Assembly: GCF_014596525.1 (NCBI RefSeq) | Contig: NZ_MSJP01000022.1 | Location: 148,550-212,549 of the forward strand | DNA length: 64,000 nucleotides | Direction: 5' to 3' | Source: Streptomyces sp. CBMA291 | GTDB taxonomy: Bacteria > Actinomycetota > Actinomycetes > Streptomycetales > Streptomycetaceae | Part shown: positions 18,157-26,662 of the stretch, piece after piece | Layout of the letters: each line of letters starts with the position of its first letter | Numbering within the stretch: position 1 is the first letter of the stretch | Notes under the pieces: model-generated | What the model was told of the DNA's origin: nothing | Databases searched by the model: none | The model's input: only the letters and a program-made list of their open reading frames with translations | Translations under genes and position numbers: made by a program

Positions 18157-18174
18157 CCTCAAGCTTGGTCGAGG
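18157..18174. promoter_or_regulatory. SoxR-type operator
   Basis: The 18-bp sequence CCTCAAGCTTGGTCGAGG matches the E. coli SoxR box (CCTCAAGTTAACTTGAGG, as I recall it) at 12 of 18 positions, including both outer CCTC/GAGG arms. It lies 17 bp upstream of the flavin reductase ATG, with a minus-strand TTGACC abutting it as a -35 element, which is the layout of MerR-family activation. The soxR gene itself is not in the window. Confidence 0.7.
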
Positions 18175-18232
18175 TCAAGCACGAGTCCGGACGACTTTTC
18201 CCGCCCCCTTGGCCCGGCCGTACGGTGAGGGG

Positions 18233-19003
18233 ATGACGACCCCGCCCGAACACCTCGCGATCGACGGCACCCCGAGCGCCGATCCCGCCCTGCTCGCCAC
18301 CCTCATGAGCGGCTACGGCCACTTCACGGCGATGCAGGTCAGGGGCGGACGGGTGAAGGGCCTCGGCGCGCACCTCACCCGGCTCGACCGCGCCACCCGT
18401 GAACTCTTCGGCCGGGAACTGCCCGGCGAGCAGATCCGCGAACAGGTCGCGGGCGCCCTGAAGGCCACCGGCCGACAGGACGCCTCGGTCCGGGTGTACG
18501 TGTACGAGGGCGCCCGCACCGTCGTGACCGTCGCCCCGCCCGCGCCCGACGGCCCGGGCACCCCGCAGCGTCTGACGGCCGTCGACTACGCGCGCCCCGC
18601 ACCGCACCTCAAGCACTTGGGCGGCTTCGGGCAGGCCTACCACCGGGCGGCGGCCCACCGGGCCGGATTCGACGAGGCTCTGCTGACCCTCCCGGACGGC
18701 GAGATCTCCGAGGGCGCGGTCGCCAACATCGGCTTCTGGGACGGCACGTCCCTGGTCTGGCCTTCGGCCCCCTGTCTCGAAGGGATCACCATGTCCCTCC
18801 TCGCGGGCCCCCTCGGCTCGGTCCGGCGCCGGATCACCCTGGCCGACCTGCCGGACTACCGCGCCGCCCTGGTCGTCAACGCGCGGGGCATCGCACCGGT
18901 GACCGCGATCGACGAGATCCCCTTCGCCGTGGACGAGTCGCTGATGGCACGGGTGCACGCGGCGTACGAGGGGGTGGAGGCGGAGGACGTGGGGGCGGTC
19001 TGA
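18233..19003 (+). CDS. PLP-dependent class IV aminotransferase family protein
   Basis: 256-residue fold-type IV enzyme (branched-chain aminotransferase / aminodeoxychorismate lyase family). The PLP-binding Lys lies in PHLKHLGGFGQAYHRA (about residue 124), followed by the cofactor loop DGEISEGAVANIGFWDG and the phosphate-binding region CLEGITMSLL. Such stand-alone members in Streptomyces are often annotated as aminotransferases without known substrate. The ATG at 18233 (MTTPPEHLAIDG) has GTGAGGGG before it. It is divergent from the flavin reductase, sharing a 92-bp regulatory gap that contains the SoxR-like box. Confidence 0.85.
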   Translation: MTTPPEHLAIDGTPSADPALLATLMSGYGHFTAMQVRGGRVKGLGAHLTRLDRATRELFGRELPGEQIREQVAGALKATGRQDASVRVYVYEGARTVVTVAPPAPDGPGTPQRLTAVDYARPAPHLKHLGGFGQAYHRAAAHRAGFDEALLTLPDGEISEGAVANIGFWDGTSLVWPSAPCLEGITMSLLAGPLGSVRRRITLADLPDYRAALVVNARGIAPVTAIDEIPFAVDESLMARVHAAYEGVEAEDVGAV

Positions 19004-19138
19004 GACCAGGCGTCCCGCCCTGCCGCGCCCGCCCCGGTCACCCGTTCGGCAGCGCCGCCCGCACCCCGCCTCCGTACCGGCTCCCACCTGCGCGAACGCA
19101 CGAATTCCGGGGGTCCGGCCGGGCCACACGGGCCCTTC

Positions 19139-19153
19139 CTGATGCTCCATCAG
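19139..19153. promoter_or_regulatory. CTGATG-palindrome upstream of exported protein
   Basis: CTGATGCTCCATCAG is embedded in a longer perfect inverted repeat (TCCTGATG ctc CATCAGGA, 19137-19155), about 110 bp before the exported-protein ATG. The same 15-mer except for its two central bases is found at 55036-55050 before another exported-protein gene. Interpreted as a shared operator; it lacks a T-run for a terminator. Confidence 0.5.
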
Positions 19154-19264
19154 GAGGCGGGGCGCGGCGCGCGGCTCTTATCTCGGTCCTATGAGGTCGC
19201 TCCCGGGACGGTCCCGCCCGGGAGGACCGACCGGCATGACCGCTCGCGCGCCCCGGAGGCCCCC

Positions 19265-19780
19265 ATGCGCACCCCCGTCCGTCTCCTCACCGGTACCGCG
19301 CTGACGGTGGTCGCGCTCGGGGTGTTCGCCGCCCCGACGGCGTACGCCAACGAGCACGAGCGTCCCGAGCCCCTGGAGATCTACCCGGCCACGGCCTCCC
19401 CCGGCACCACCGTCAACGTCCACACCCGCGCCTGCGGCAAGCACGGGCACGGCGTCGGCGACGCGAACGCGCTGGGCGCGGGCGAGTTCCAGCTGCACCC
19501 GAGCGGCCGCGAGGAAGTCGTGGTCGGAGAGTTCCGGGTGCCGGAGCACGTCCGGCCCGGCACCTACGGCATCAGCGTGGCCTGCGACAACGGCAAGACG
19601 GCCCGGGGTGACCTGGAGGTCGCCCGCCGGGGTCCGAGCGGCCATGTACCGACCGGAGTCGGCGGCAGCGTCGGCCCCGACATCACCCAGGTCACGGCGG
19701 GTGCGGCGGTGCTGGCCGCGACCGCCGTCGGCGGGGTCTGGCTCCTGCGCCGCCGGGCGAGCGGCGCGCAGGGCCACTGA
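19265..19780 (+). CDS. Exported, membrane-anchored protein next to a sortase
   Basis: 171-residue protein with a signal peptide (MRTPVRLLTGTALTVVALGVF, cleaved near AYA-NE, about residue 29), one Ig-like beta domain (LEIYPATASPGTTVNVHTRAC ... GTYGISVACDNG), a short linker, then a hydrophobic helix and an LLRRR tail. The tail resembles a sorting signal, but the motif before the helix (VPTGVGGSVGPD) has no clear LPxTG/LAxTG; VPTG is the closest. It is immediately followed by a class F sortase gene (85-bp gap), so it may be its substrate or scaffold. Two cysteines in the domain could form a disulfide. Confidence 0.8.
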   Translation: MRTPVRLLTGTALTVVALGVFAAPTAYANEHERPEPLEIYPATASPGTTVNVHTRACGKHGHGVGDANALGAGEFQLHPSGREEVVVGEFRVPEHVRPGTYGISVACDNGKTARGDLEVARRGPSGHVPTGVGGSVGPDITQVTAGAAVLAATAVGGVWLLRRRASGAQGH

Positions 19781-19865
19781 GACCGACCGCCCCCCTGCCC
19801 CCGCCGGGCCCCGTGCGTGACCGGCGGGGGCAGGCCACAGCCACGCGCCGACCGAGGGGAGCCAG

Positions 19866-20483
19866 GTGAGCAACAGGAGCAAGGGGTGGGGTCTCGCCGT
19901 CGCCGCCTGCGTGGGGCTCTGGCTCGTCCAGAACGGCTCGGAGCAGGTCACCCCGCCCGTACCGTCAGCGGCCCAGGCCTTCGCCGCCGGGCCCAGCGTG
20001 CACACCGACGCCGCCGCCGACCCGCTGCCGCCTTCGCCGCCGGTCCGGCTGCGCATCCCCGAGACCGACGTGGACACCCCGCTGACCCCGCTCGGGCTCT
20101 CGGCGGGCGGTTCGCTCGACGTGCCACCGGCCGGGAACCGGAACCTGGCCGGCTGGTACCGGGACGGCACGGCGCCCGGCGCCAAGGGCACCGCGATCGT
20201 CGCGGGGCACGTCGACAACGCCGAGGGACCGGCCGTCTTCTACACGCTCGGCGCGCTGCGCAAGGGGCACCGTGTGGAGGTGGACCGGCGGGACGGGCGT
20301 ACGGCCGTGTTCACGATCGACGCGGTCGAGGTGTACGCGAACGAGGACTTCCCCGACCGGCGGGTGTACGACGAGGCCGACCGCGCCGAGATCCGGCTCA
20401 TCACCTGCGGCGGCGGCTTCTCGAAGAAGAACGGCTACCAGGGGAACGTGGTCGCCTTCGGGCACCTCATCGGGGTGCGGTGA
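19866..20483 (+). CDS. Class F sortase
   Basis: 205-residue extracytoplasmic transpeptidase. An N-terminal signal-anchor (about 8-25) is followed by a sortase beta-barrel with catalytic His in TAIVAGHVDNAEG and Cys in IRLITCGGGF. Sortases join proteins to the wall through a Thr-Gly bond. The Arg usually found in the strand after the Cys is not evident here (GGGFSKKNGYQGNVVAF); a Lys sits in that region, which makes the active site atypical or the alignment uncertain. The GTG start has GAGGGGAGCC before it. It is next to an exported Ig-like protein, its likely partner. Confidence 0.88.
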   Translation: MSNRSKGWGLAVAACVGLWLVQNGSEQVTPPVPSAAQAFAAGPSVHTDAAADPLPPSPPVRLRIPETDVDTPLTPLGLSAGGSLDVPPAGNRNLAGWYRDGTAPGAKGTAIVAGHVDNAEGPAVFYTLGALRKGHRVEVDRRDGRTAVFTIDAVEVYANEDFPDRRVYDEADRAEIRLITCGGGFSKKNGYQGNVVAFGHLIGVR

Positions 20484-20552
20484 CCGGCACCCGGCGGCGC
20501 GGCACGGCCCCGGTCCTGGCCCGGTGACGCCCGGCGGCGCGGCCCCCGCGGC

Positions 20553-21338
20553 TCATCCCCACTGGTCGAACGCGAGCTTCGCGACCAGGGACAGGACCAC
20601 GACCAGCAGCACTCCGCGGACGAACTCGGCGCCCCTGCTCAGCGCCATCCGCGCCCCGACGGTCCCGCCGACCAGGTTGAAGACGGCCATCACGGCGGCC
20701 AGCTGCCAGAACACGCTGCCCTGGTAGGCGAACATGGCGAGCGCGCCCGCGTTGGTGCAGACGTTGACGATCTTCGCGGTCGCGGAGGCCGTCACCAGGT
20801 CGAGATGGAGTACGGCGGTCAGCGCGAGGACCAGGAAGGTGCCGGTGCCGGGCCCGAACAGGCCGTCGTAGAAACCGATGCCGCCGCCCACCACGACGAT
20901 CGCGGTCACGACCCGCGCCCGGGTCAGCGGCGCCCGCTCGGCCCCCTCGGCCCGCGCCCCGAAGGACGGCCGCAGCACCACGAAGCCCGCCACCGCGAGC
21001 AGCACCACCATGATGACCGGGCGCAGCACGTCACTGCTGATCCCGGCCGCGAAGAAGGCACCGGCCATGGAGCCCGCGAGGGCCGCGAGGCCGATGCGGA
21101 AGGCTCTGCCCACCCGCACCGGGGCCTTGCGGACGTAGGTGACGGCGGCGCCGGTGGTCCCCACTATGGCGACGGCCTTGTTGGTGCCGAGGATGTGGGC
21201 GGCGGGGACGTGCGGGAGGCCGAGCAGCAGGGCGGGCAGCAGGAGCAGCCCTCCACCGCCGACCACGGCGTCGATCCAGCCCGCCACCAGCGCGGCGAGG
21301 CACAGCAGGACGAGTGCGGTCAGCGAGATGTCGGGCAT
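20553..21338 (-). CDS. TSUP/TauE-SafE family membrane transporter
   Basis: 261-residue inner-membrane protein with about eight hydrophobic helices and the family features near the start of each half (GWIDAVVGGGGLLLLPALLL about residue 21; GFYDGLFGPGTGTFLVLAL about 155). Family members move sulfite, sulfonates or other small organosulfur anions, usually outward. No sulfur-metabolism gene is adjacent, so the substrate is unknown. It converges with the sortase gene across a 69-bp gap that contains a 14-bp direct repeat (CCCGGCGGCGCGGC) but no clear terminator. Confidence 0.9.
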   Translation of the reverse strand: MPDISLTALVLLCLAALVAGWIDAVVGGGGLLLLPALLLGLPHVPAAHILGTNKAVAIVGTTGAAVTYVRKAPVRVGRAFRIGLAALAGSMAGAFFAAGISSDVLRPVIMVVLLAVAGFVVLRPSFGARAEGAERAPLTRARVVTAIVVVGGGIGFYDGLFGPGTGTFLVLALTAVLHLDLVTASATAKIVNVCTNAGALAMFAYQGSVFWQLAAVMAVFNLVGGTVGARMALSRGAEFVRGVLLVVVLSLVAKLAFDQWG

Positions 21339-21465
21339 GCCGGTGAGCCTAGGGAGGCTCCTGTGGCGCCGTCCATCGATCTCGGGAGAGTTGAGCTAGG
21401 TCTGAGCTTGCCATGTCAGGTCCGAGCCGGCCGTGCCGGATCAGGGCAGGTCAGGGCGGGTCGGG

Positions 21466-21660
21466 TCAGGGCGCGGGCGCCGGGCTCGTCGCGTGCGTTT
21501 CGCGGTCCGGGGCCGGTGGGGCGGCTGGGCTGACGGAGGCGGTGAGCAGGGTCGCGGCGAGCGCCCCGGCACCGGCGAGGGCGACCGCGAGCCGCCGCCT
21601 GGCCCGCCCGACGGCGACGGCGGAGCCGGGAGCGGGCGGGGTACGGCGTTGCCTACGCAT
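21466..21660 (-). CDS. Small exported/membrane peptide coupled to the flavohaem reductase
   Basis: 64-residue predicted protein: an Arg/Pro-rich start, one hydrophobic stretch (LAVALAGAGALAATLLTASV, about residues 24-43) and a Pro/Ala-rich tail. Its ATG overlaps the last 8 bases of the upstream reductase gene (ATGCGTAG), the usual sign of translational coupling. No homologue is recognised. It could be a small membrane subunit or a spurious ORF supported only by the overlap. Confidence 0.5.
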   Translation of the reverse strand: MRRQRRTPPAPGSAVAVGRARRRLAVALAGAGALAATLLTASVSPAAPPAPDRETHATSPAPAP

Positions 21661-23305
21661 GGTCGAAGTCCTCGCTGTGGATACGGGAGGCCGGGACCCC
21701 GGCCCGGATCAGGGCGGCGGTGGCGGCCCGTGCCATCGCGGGCGGCCCGCACAGATAGACGTCGTGGGCGGCGAGGTCCGGCACCAGATGGCGCAGGGCG
21801 CGCGGGGCCAGCGGGTCGTAGGGGCCGTCCGAGGGTCCCAGGAGGAAGTGGAGCGCGGCCCGCCGTTCCCGGGCGATGTCTTCCAGTTCGGCGCGCAGGA
21901 CGAGCCCCGTCGCGTCGGACGCCCGGTAGAGCAGGGTCACGTCGCCGGGCCCGCCGGGCAGGGTCTCGAAGAGGGCCCGCAGCGGGGTGATGCCGACGCC
22001 CCCGGCGAGCAGCAGCACCTTGCGGCGGGTGCGGCGGTGGGCGGTGAGCGCGCCGAACGGGCCCGAGGCGAGCACCCGGGTGCCGGGCTTGAGGCGGCGG
22101 ATGCGGCGGGTGTGGTCGCCGAGTTCCTTGACGGTGATGCGGAGGGTGTCGTCGCGGACGGGCGCGGAGAGCGAGAAGGGCAGCGCGGTCGCCCGGAGTC
22201 CGGGCCGCAGGAAACGCCAGCGGAAGAACTGGCCGGGTTCGGCGCGCAGTCCGGCCACTCCCCGGCCCCGGACGAGGACGGAGACGACGCCGGGGCCCTC
22301 GTCGCGGACCTCGACGACCCGCAGGTCGTGGCGGAGGGCGGCGCGGACGGGGACGACGATCCGGTACCAGACGAGGAGGACGGCGACGGTGGTGTGGGCC
22401 ATCGACCAGAGCCAGCGGGTGAGGAGTCCGCCGACGAGGTCGGGGCCGACGAGCTGATGGGCGAAGCCGAGGGCGGCGGCGAGGAGGGCGCCGAGGTGGA
22501 CGGCCCGCCAGGTCTCGTGCCGGACCCGGCGGCGCACGGCCCGCGCGGAGGTGACGCCCACGGCGACGAAGAGGGCGGTGCCCGCGGTGGCGGCGGCGAT
22601 GGCCCCGTACGCGAGGAGGTCGGCGGAGGCGGTGACGAGGTCGGTACGGGCGTGCACGGCGTAGCCGCAGAGGGCGAGGGCCGCGTGCGCGCCGACGAGC
22701 CCGAGGGCGTACCGGCCGCCCCGGGCGTGCCAGCGGGCGAGCCGGTCGGCGCCGACACCGTGCTCGATCGCCGGGACCCTGGCCATGAGCAGCAGCAGGA
22801 CGAGGACGCCGTATCCGGCGAGGAGACCCGCGAGATGGGCGCCGCCGGCGAAGAGGATGTCGGGCCGGGCGGAGAGCCGGGCCTGGACGCCCCACAGGAG
22901 GGTGACCGCACCGGCTCCGACGAGGATGCCGACCCGCATCCGGTCGGGGGCGAGCCGCAGGGCGGGGACGTCGGGGATCCCGGGGGCGGGGGCGGCCGGG
23001 ACCGGTGTGACGGAGGGGGCTTCCGGGGCGGGGGAGGCGGCTTCCGGGGCGGGGGTGCCGTAGGGGTCCGGGGTGCCGGAAGGAGCCGGGGCGCCGGAAG
23101 AGGCCGGGGTGCCGGAAGAGGCCGGGGGGCGGACCGGGCGCGCGGTGGGGGCCGGGAAGGGGACGGCCGCCGGGAAGGGGACGGGGGCCGGGTGTCCGGG
23201 CAGTCGCACACGGAGGGGCTGAGAGGGCGGAGGGACAAGGGAGTTGGGGTGGGGATGGGGGTGGGGATGGGGGTGGGGGCGGGCCTCGGGGGTCACATCC
23301 GGCAC
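21653..23305 (-). CDS. Ferric-reductase-like membrane flavohaem oxidoreductase
   Basis: 550-residue protein. The N-terminal 110 residues are low-complexity, starting with a His-Pro run (HPHPHPHPHP), then Pro/Ala/Ser-rich. A membrane domain of about six helices (about 120-325) follows, with conserved histidines suited to two b haems (GLVGAHAAL; VHLGALLAAALGFAH). The C-terminal ferredoxin-reductase module has an FAD motif (RATALPFSLSAP) and NAD(P) motifs (LLAGGVGITPLRAL; YLCGPPAM). It would carry electrons from NAD(P)H across the membrane to an outside acceptor such as ferric iron. GTG start at 23305. It is divergent from nirB. Confidence 0.85.
   Translation of the reverse strand: MPDVTPEARPHPHPHPHPHPNSLVPPPSQPLRVRLPGHPAPVPFPAAVPFPAPTARPVRPPASSGTPASSGAPAPSGTPDPYGTPAPEAASPAPEAPSVTPVPAAPAPGIPDVPALRLAPDRMRVGILVGAGAVTLLWGVQARLSARPDILFAGGAHLAGLLAGYGVLVLLLLMARVPAIEHGVGADRLARWHARGGRYALGLVGAHAALALCGYAVHARTDLVTASADLLAYGAIAAATAGTALFVAVGVTSARAVRRRVRHETWRAVHLGALLAAALGFAHQLVGPDLVGGLLTRWLWSMAHTTVAVLLVWYRIVVPVRAALRHDLRVVEVRDEGPGVVSVLVRGRGVAGLRAEPGQFFRWRFLRPGLRATALPFSLSAPVRDDTLRITVKELGDHTRRIRRLKPGTRVLASGPFGALTAHRRTRRKVLLLAGGVGITPLRALFETLPGGPGDVTLLYRASDATGLVLRAELEDIARERRAALHFLLGPSDGPYDPLAPRALRHLVPDLAAHDVYLCGPPAMARAATAALIRAGVPASRIHSEDFDHA
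23246..23283. repeat. G-rich tract with quadruplex potential
   Basis: The plus strand reads GGGGTGGGGATGGGGGTGGGG and continues with further G4-G5 runs separated by one base. It lies 22-59 bp inside the start of the reductase gene, whose His-Pro run it encodes. Seven closely spaced G-runs meet the usual quadruplex rule. Confidence 0.8.
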
Positions 23306-23707
23306 CCTAGGGTCCGGTTCCGGCCGGCGTCCCCCGGCTCGGTCCCGTCCCCATGATCCTTAAGGCGGGCTTGAGCCGAGGCTGACCACGGGTTAACCCC
23401 GGCGGACCCCACGGCGGCGAGCGGTGTGCCTCGCGGCACCGGACGGTCGACTTCACGCCACCCGGACAGCCGGGCCTCACCGCACCCCACGACCGACTTC
23501 ACGCCACCCCGGCAGCTCCCCTCACAGCCCCCGAACCGGCGCCCGGAGACCGGTGTTCCACGCGGGAAACAGCCGGGGTGCACTCGGGTAACACCGGCCG
23601 CGCAGGCTTCCGTACGAGGGCGGGAACCGCTCGCCCCCGCCCTTCCGGCGGGAACCGTCCGCCCCGCCCTGCCCACTCGCCCGCCCGCCCATCACGGAGG
23701 CATCGAC
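23306..23707. promoter_or_regulatory. 402-bp divergent control region of nirBD and the flavohaem gene
   Basis: No gene is supported here. It holds the GlnR-type box (23555-23592) and a 16-bp direct repeat (CGACTTCACGCCACCC, about 23449 and 23490). The second feature has a weak resemblance to PhoP half-sites but does not meet the 11-bp tandem rule. Confidence 0.6.
23555..23592 (+). promoter_or_regulatory. GlnR-type nitrogen control box upstream of nirB
   Basis: Four pentamers spaced exactly by six bases: GTTCC-n6-GAAAC-n6-GGTGC-n6-GTAAC. This is the gTnAC-n6-GaAAC architecture described for GlnR in Streptomyces, with the GAAAC and GTAAC elements perfect. It lies 116 bp before the nirB ATG. 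GlnR control of nirB is established in S. coelicolor; binding here is inferred. Confidence 0.75.
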
Positions 23708-26314
23708 ATGAGCGCCGCCCCGAACACCGCCCCGGACTCCCCCGGAACCCCGCGCGTACCGACGATCGTCCTGGTCGGCCATGGGATGGTCGGCCAGCGG
23801 TTCCTGGAGGAGCTGGCCCGTCGGGGCGTCGCGGCGCGGGCCAGGATCGTCGTGCTCTGCGAGGAGCCGCGCCCCGCCTACGACCGCGTCCGGCTCAGCT
23901 CGTACTTCTCCGGCAGGACGCCCGAGGAGCTTTCGGTGGTCGAGGACGGCTTCCTCGACGAGCACGGCATCGAGCTGTACGTGGGCGATCCGGCGGAGAC
24001 GGTGGACCGCGAAGCCCGTACGGTCACGGCTCGTTCGGGCCGGACCTTCGGCTACGACACGCTCGTCCTCGCCACCGGCTCGTACCCCTTCGTGCCCCCG
24101 GTGCCCGGCAAGGACGCCCGGGGCTGCTTCGTCTACCGGACGATCGAGGACCTGCTCGCGATCGAGGAGTACGCGAAGACGGCGAGGACCGGCGCGGTCG
24201 TCGGCGGCGGGCTGCTCGGACTCGAAGCGGCGGGCGCGCTCCAGGGACTCGGACTCGGCACGCACATCGTGGAGTTCGCCCCGCGTCTGATGCCGGTGCA
24301 GGTCGACGAGGGCGGCGGCGCGGTGCTGCGGCGCACGATCGAGCGGCGGGGGCTGACCGTGCACACCGGGACGGGCACCCGGGAGGTGCTGGCCGAGGAC
24401 GGCGCCGTGACGGGCATGGTCCTGACGGACGGAGCCGAACTGGCCGTGGACATGGTCGTGTTCTCGGCGGGGGTACGCCCCCGGGACGGGCTGGCGCGGG
24501 AGTGCGGGCTGGCCGTCGGGGAGCGCGGCGGGGTCGCGGTCGACGCGTGGTGCCGCACCTCCGACCCGGCGGTCTTCGCGATCGGCGAGTGCGCGCTGGC
24601 CACCGACGGGCGGGTGTACGGACTGGTGGCGCCGGGGTACGAGATGGCACGGACGGTGGCCGCCGTCCTCGCGGGCGAGCCGGACGGCGAGGGCTTCACG
24701 GGCGCCGACACCTCGGCGAGCCTGAAGCTGCTCGGGGTGGACGTGGCCTCGTTCGGCGACGCGCACGGCACGACGGAGGGCTGTCTCGACGTGGTGTACG
24801 CGGACGCCCGCGCGGGTGTCTACAAGAAGCTGGTGGTGGACGGCGAGGGCGTGCTGCTCGGCGGTGTCCTGGTCGGCGACGCCGAGGCGTACGGGCTGCT
24901 GCGGCCCCTCACCGGCACCGTGCCGCCGGTCGCCCCCGAACAGCTGGTGCTGCCCCCGGGCGCGGGGGCGCCGGTGGCGCTCGGTCCCGGGGCGCTGCCG
25001 GACGAGGCGGTGATCTGTTCCTGCCACAACGTGTCGAAGCGGGAGATCGCCGCCCGCTCCTCACTGGCCGAGGTGAAGCGGGACACCAAGGCGGGCACGG
25101 GATGCGGCAGCTGTCTGAAAATGATCGGGAAGCTGCTGCCGCCCGCCGCCGACCAGGGGCTCTGCGGCTGCTTCCCGTACGGGCGGAGCGAGTTGTACGA
25201 GATCGCCCGCACCCGGCGGATCGGCTCCTTCGCCGCACTGCTCGACGCCCACGGGCGGCCGGAGGCGCGTGGCGGCGAGGGCTGCGAGGTGTGCAAGCCG
25301 GCCGTCGGCTCGATCCTGGCCTCCCTCGCTCCCGGCTACATCCTGGACGGCGAGCAGGCCGCGCTCCAGGACACCAACGATCATTTCCTCGCCAACTTGC
25401 AGCGCAACGGCTCCTATTCGGTCGTGCCGCGCGTCCCGGGCGGCGAGATCACCCCGGAGAAGCTGATCGTGATCGGGGAGGTGGCCCGGGACTTCGGCCT
25501 CTACACGAAGATCACCGGCGGGCAGCGGATCGACCTCTTCGGCGCCCGGGTGGACCAACTCCCCACGATCTGGGCCCGTCTGGTCGAAGCGGGCTTCGAG
25601 TCGGGGCACGCGTACGGCAAGGCACTGCGCACGGTGAAGTCCTGCGTGGGGCAGACCTGGTGCCGGTACGGCGTCCAGGACTCGATGCGGATGGCGATCC
25701 GGCTCGAACTGCGCTACCGGGGACTTCGCGCCCCGCACAAGCTGAAGTCGGCGGTCTCGGGGTGCGCCCGCGAGTGCGCCGAGGCCCAGTCGAAGGACTT
25801 CGGGGTCATCGCGACGGCCCACGGCTGGAACCTCCACGTGGGCGGGAACGGGGGCGCGACCCCGCGCCACGCGGACCTGCTCGCCCAGGACCTCTCGGAC
25901 GCCGAACTGGTGCGGCTGATCGACCGGTTCCTGATGTTCTACATCCGGACGGCGGACCGGCTCGAACGGACCTCGACCTGGCTGGAACGCCTGGACGGCG
26001 GGCTCGACCACCTCAAGGACGTCCTCGTACGCGACTCGCTCGGACTCTGCGCCGAGCTGGAGGCGCTGATGACGGAGCACGTCGGCGGCTACCGGGACGA
26101 GTGGGCGCAGACCCTGGACGATCCGGAGCGGCTCGCGCGCTTCGTCTCCTTCGTGAACGCGCCGGAGGCACCCGACCCCTCGGTCCGGTTCGTGCCCGAG
26201 CGCGACCAGATCAAGCCCGACCTCGTCTCGCTCACCGCCGGGCCGCCGAACGCCGGACCGCTGGCCGCCGGAACCCCTGCCGCCGGAACCCTGGAAGGGG
26301 CCACCTCCCGATGA
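23708..26314 (+). CDS. nirB: Assimilatory nitrite reductase, large subunit
   Basis: 868-residue cytoplasmic enzyme that reduces nitrite to ammonium with NAD(P)H. Order: an FAD/NAD oxidoreductase module (VGHGMVGQRF at 22; second Rossmann motif VVGGGLLGLEAAG about 165), a BFD-like [2Fe-2S] domain (ICSCHNVSK about 436; GTGCGSC), then the sirohaem/[4Fe-4S] domain with Cys ligands in SCVGQTWCRYG (about 644) and SGCARECAE (about 683). The length fits the family. The ATG at 23708 is preceded by CACGGAGG; an in-frame upstream extension is dismissed as compositionally odd. It overlaps nirD by ATGA and is likely induced under nitrogen limitation through the GlnR box. Confidence 0.97.
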   Translation: MSAAPNTAPDSPGTPRVPTIVLVGHGMVGQRFLEELARRGVAARARIVVLCEEPRPAYDRVRLSSYFSGRTPEELSVVEDGFLDEHGIELYVGDPAETVDREARTVTARSGRTFGYDTLVLATGSYPFVPPVPGKDARGCFVYRTIEDLLAIEEYAKTARTGAVVGGGLLGLEAAGALQGLGLGTHIVEFAPRLMPVQVDEGGGAVLRRTIERRGLTVHTGTGTREVLAEDGAVTGMVLTDGAELAVDMVVFSAGVRPRDGLARECGLAVGERGGVAVDAWCRTSDPAVFAIGECALATDGRVYGLVAPGYEMARTVAAVLAGEPDGEGFTGADTSASLKLLGVDVASFGDAHGTTEGCLDVVYADARAGVYKKLVVDGEGVLLGGVLVGDAEAYGLLRPLTGTVPPVAPEQLVLPPGAGAPVALGPGALPDEAVICSCHNVSKREIAARSSLAEVKRDTKAGTGCGSCLKMIGKLLPPAADQGLCGCFPYGRSELYEIARTRRIGSFAALLDAHGRPEARGGEGCEVCKPAVGSILASLAPGYILDGEQAALQDTNDHFLANLQRNGSYSVVPRVPGGEITPEKLIVIGEVARDFGLYTKITGGQRIDLFGARVDQLPTIWARLVEAGFESGHAYGKALRTVKSCVGQTWCRYGVQDSMRMAIRLELRYRGLRAPHKLKSAVSGCARECAEAQSKDFGVIATAHGWNLHVGGNGGATPRHADLLAQDLSDAELVRLIDRFLMFYIRTADRLERTSTWLERLDGGLDHLKDVLVRDSLGLCAELEALMTEHVGGYRDEWAQTLDDPERLARFVSFVNAPEAPDPSVRFVPERDQIKPDLVSLTAGPPNAGPLAAGTPAAGTLEGATSR

Positions 26315-26643
26315 CGACCCTCGAACTCTCCCCGTCCCCCGGCTCGTGGCTGCCGGTCTGCGAGACGGCCCTGCTGACCCCGGGCCGGGGCGTGGCGGCG
26401 CTGCTCCCGGATGGCAGGCAGGCGGCGGTCTTCCGGGACCGCTCGGGCCGGGCGTACGCGATCGACAACCGCGACCCCTTCACGGGGGCGCAGGTCCTCT
26501 CCCGGGGGCTGGTCGGCTCGGCGGACGGGCGCCCGTTCGTGGCGTCGCCGCTCCTGAAGCAGCGCTTCGACCTGGAGACGGGCCGCTGCCTGGACGAGGA
26601 GGGGGTGACGGTGGCCGTCTATCCGGTACGGACCCTCGGGTAG
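26311..26643 (+). CDS. nirD: Nitrite reductase, small subunit
   Basis: 110-residue Rieske-fold partner of NirB. As usual for NirD it lacks the Cys/His ligands of true Rieske proteins; the fold is visible in AVFRDRSGRAYAIDNRDPFTG (read as two strands) and LKQRFDLETGRCL. The ATG overlaps the nirB stop by four bases, so the subunits are translationally coupled. Confidence 0.93.
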   Translation: MTTLELSPSPGSWLPVCETALLTPGRGVAALLPDGRQAAVFRDRSGRAYAIDNRDPFTGAQVLSRGLVGSADGRPFVASPLLKQRFDLETGRCLDEEGVTVAVYPVRTLG

Positions 26644-26662
26644 CCGGGGCGGACGGGGGCGG

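Noticed and set aside
23447..23506. PhoP box before nirB (two CGACTTCACGCCACC copies)
   Set aside because: PhoP boxes need adjacent 11-bp repeats like GTTCACC; here copies are about 41 bp apart and differ at key bases.
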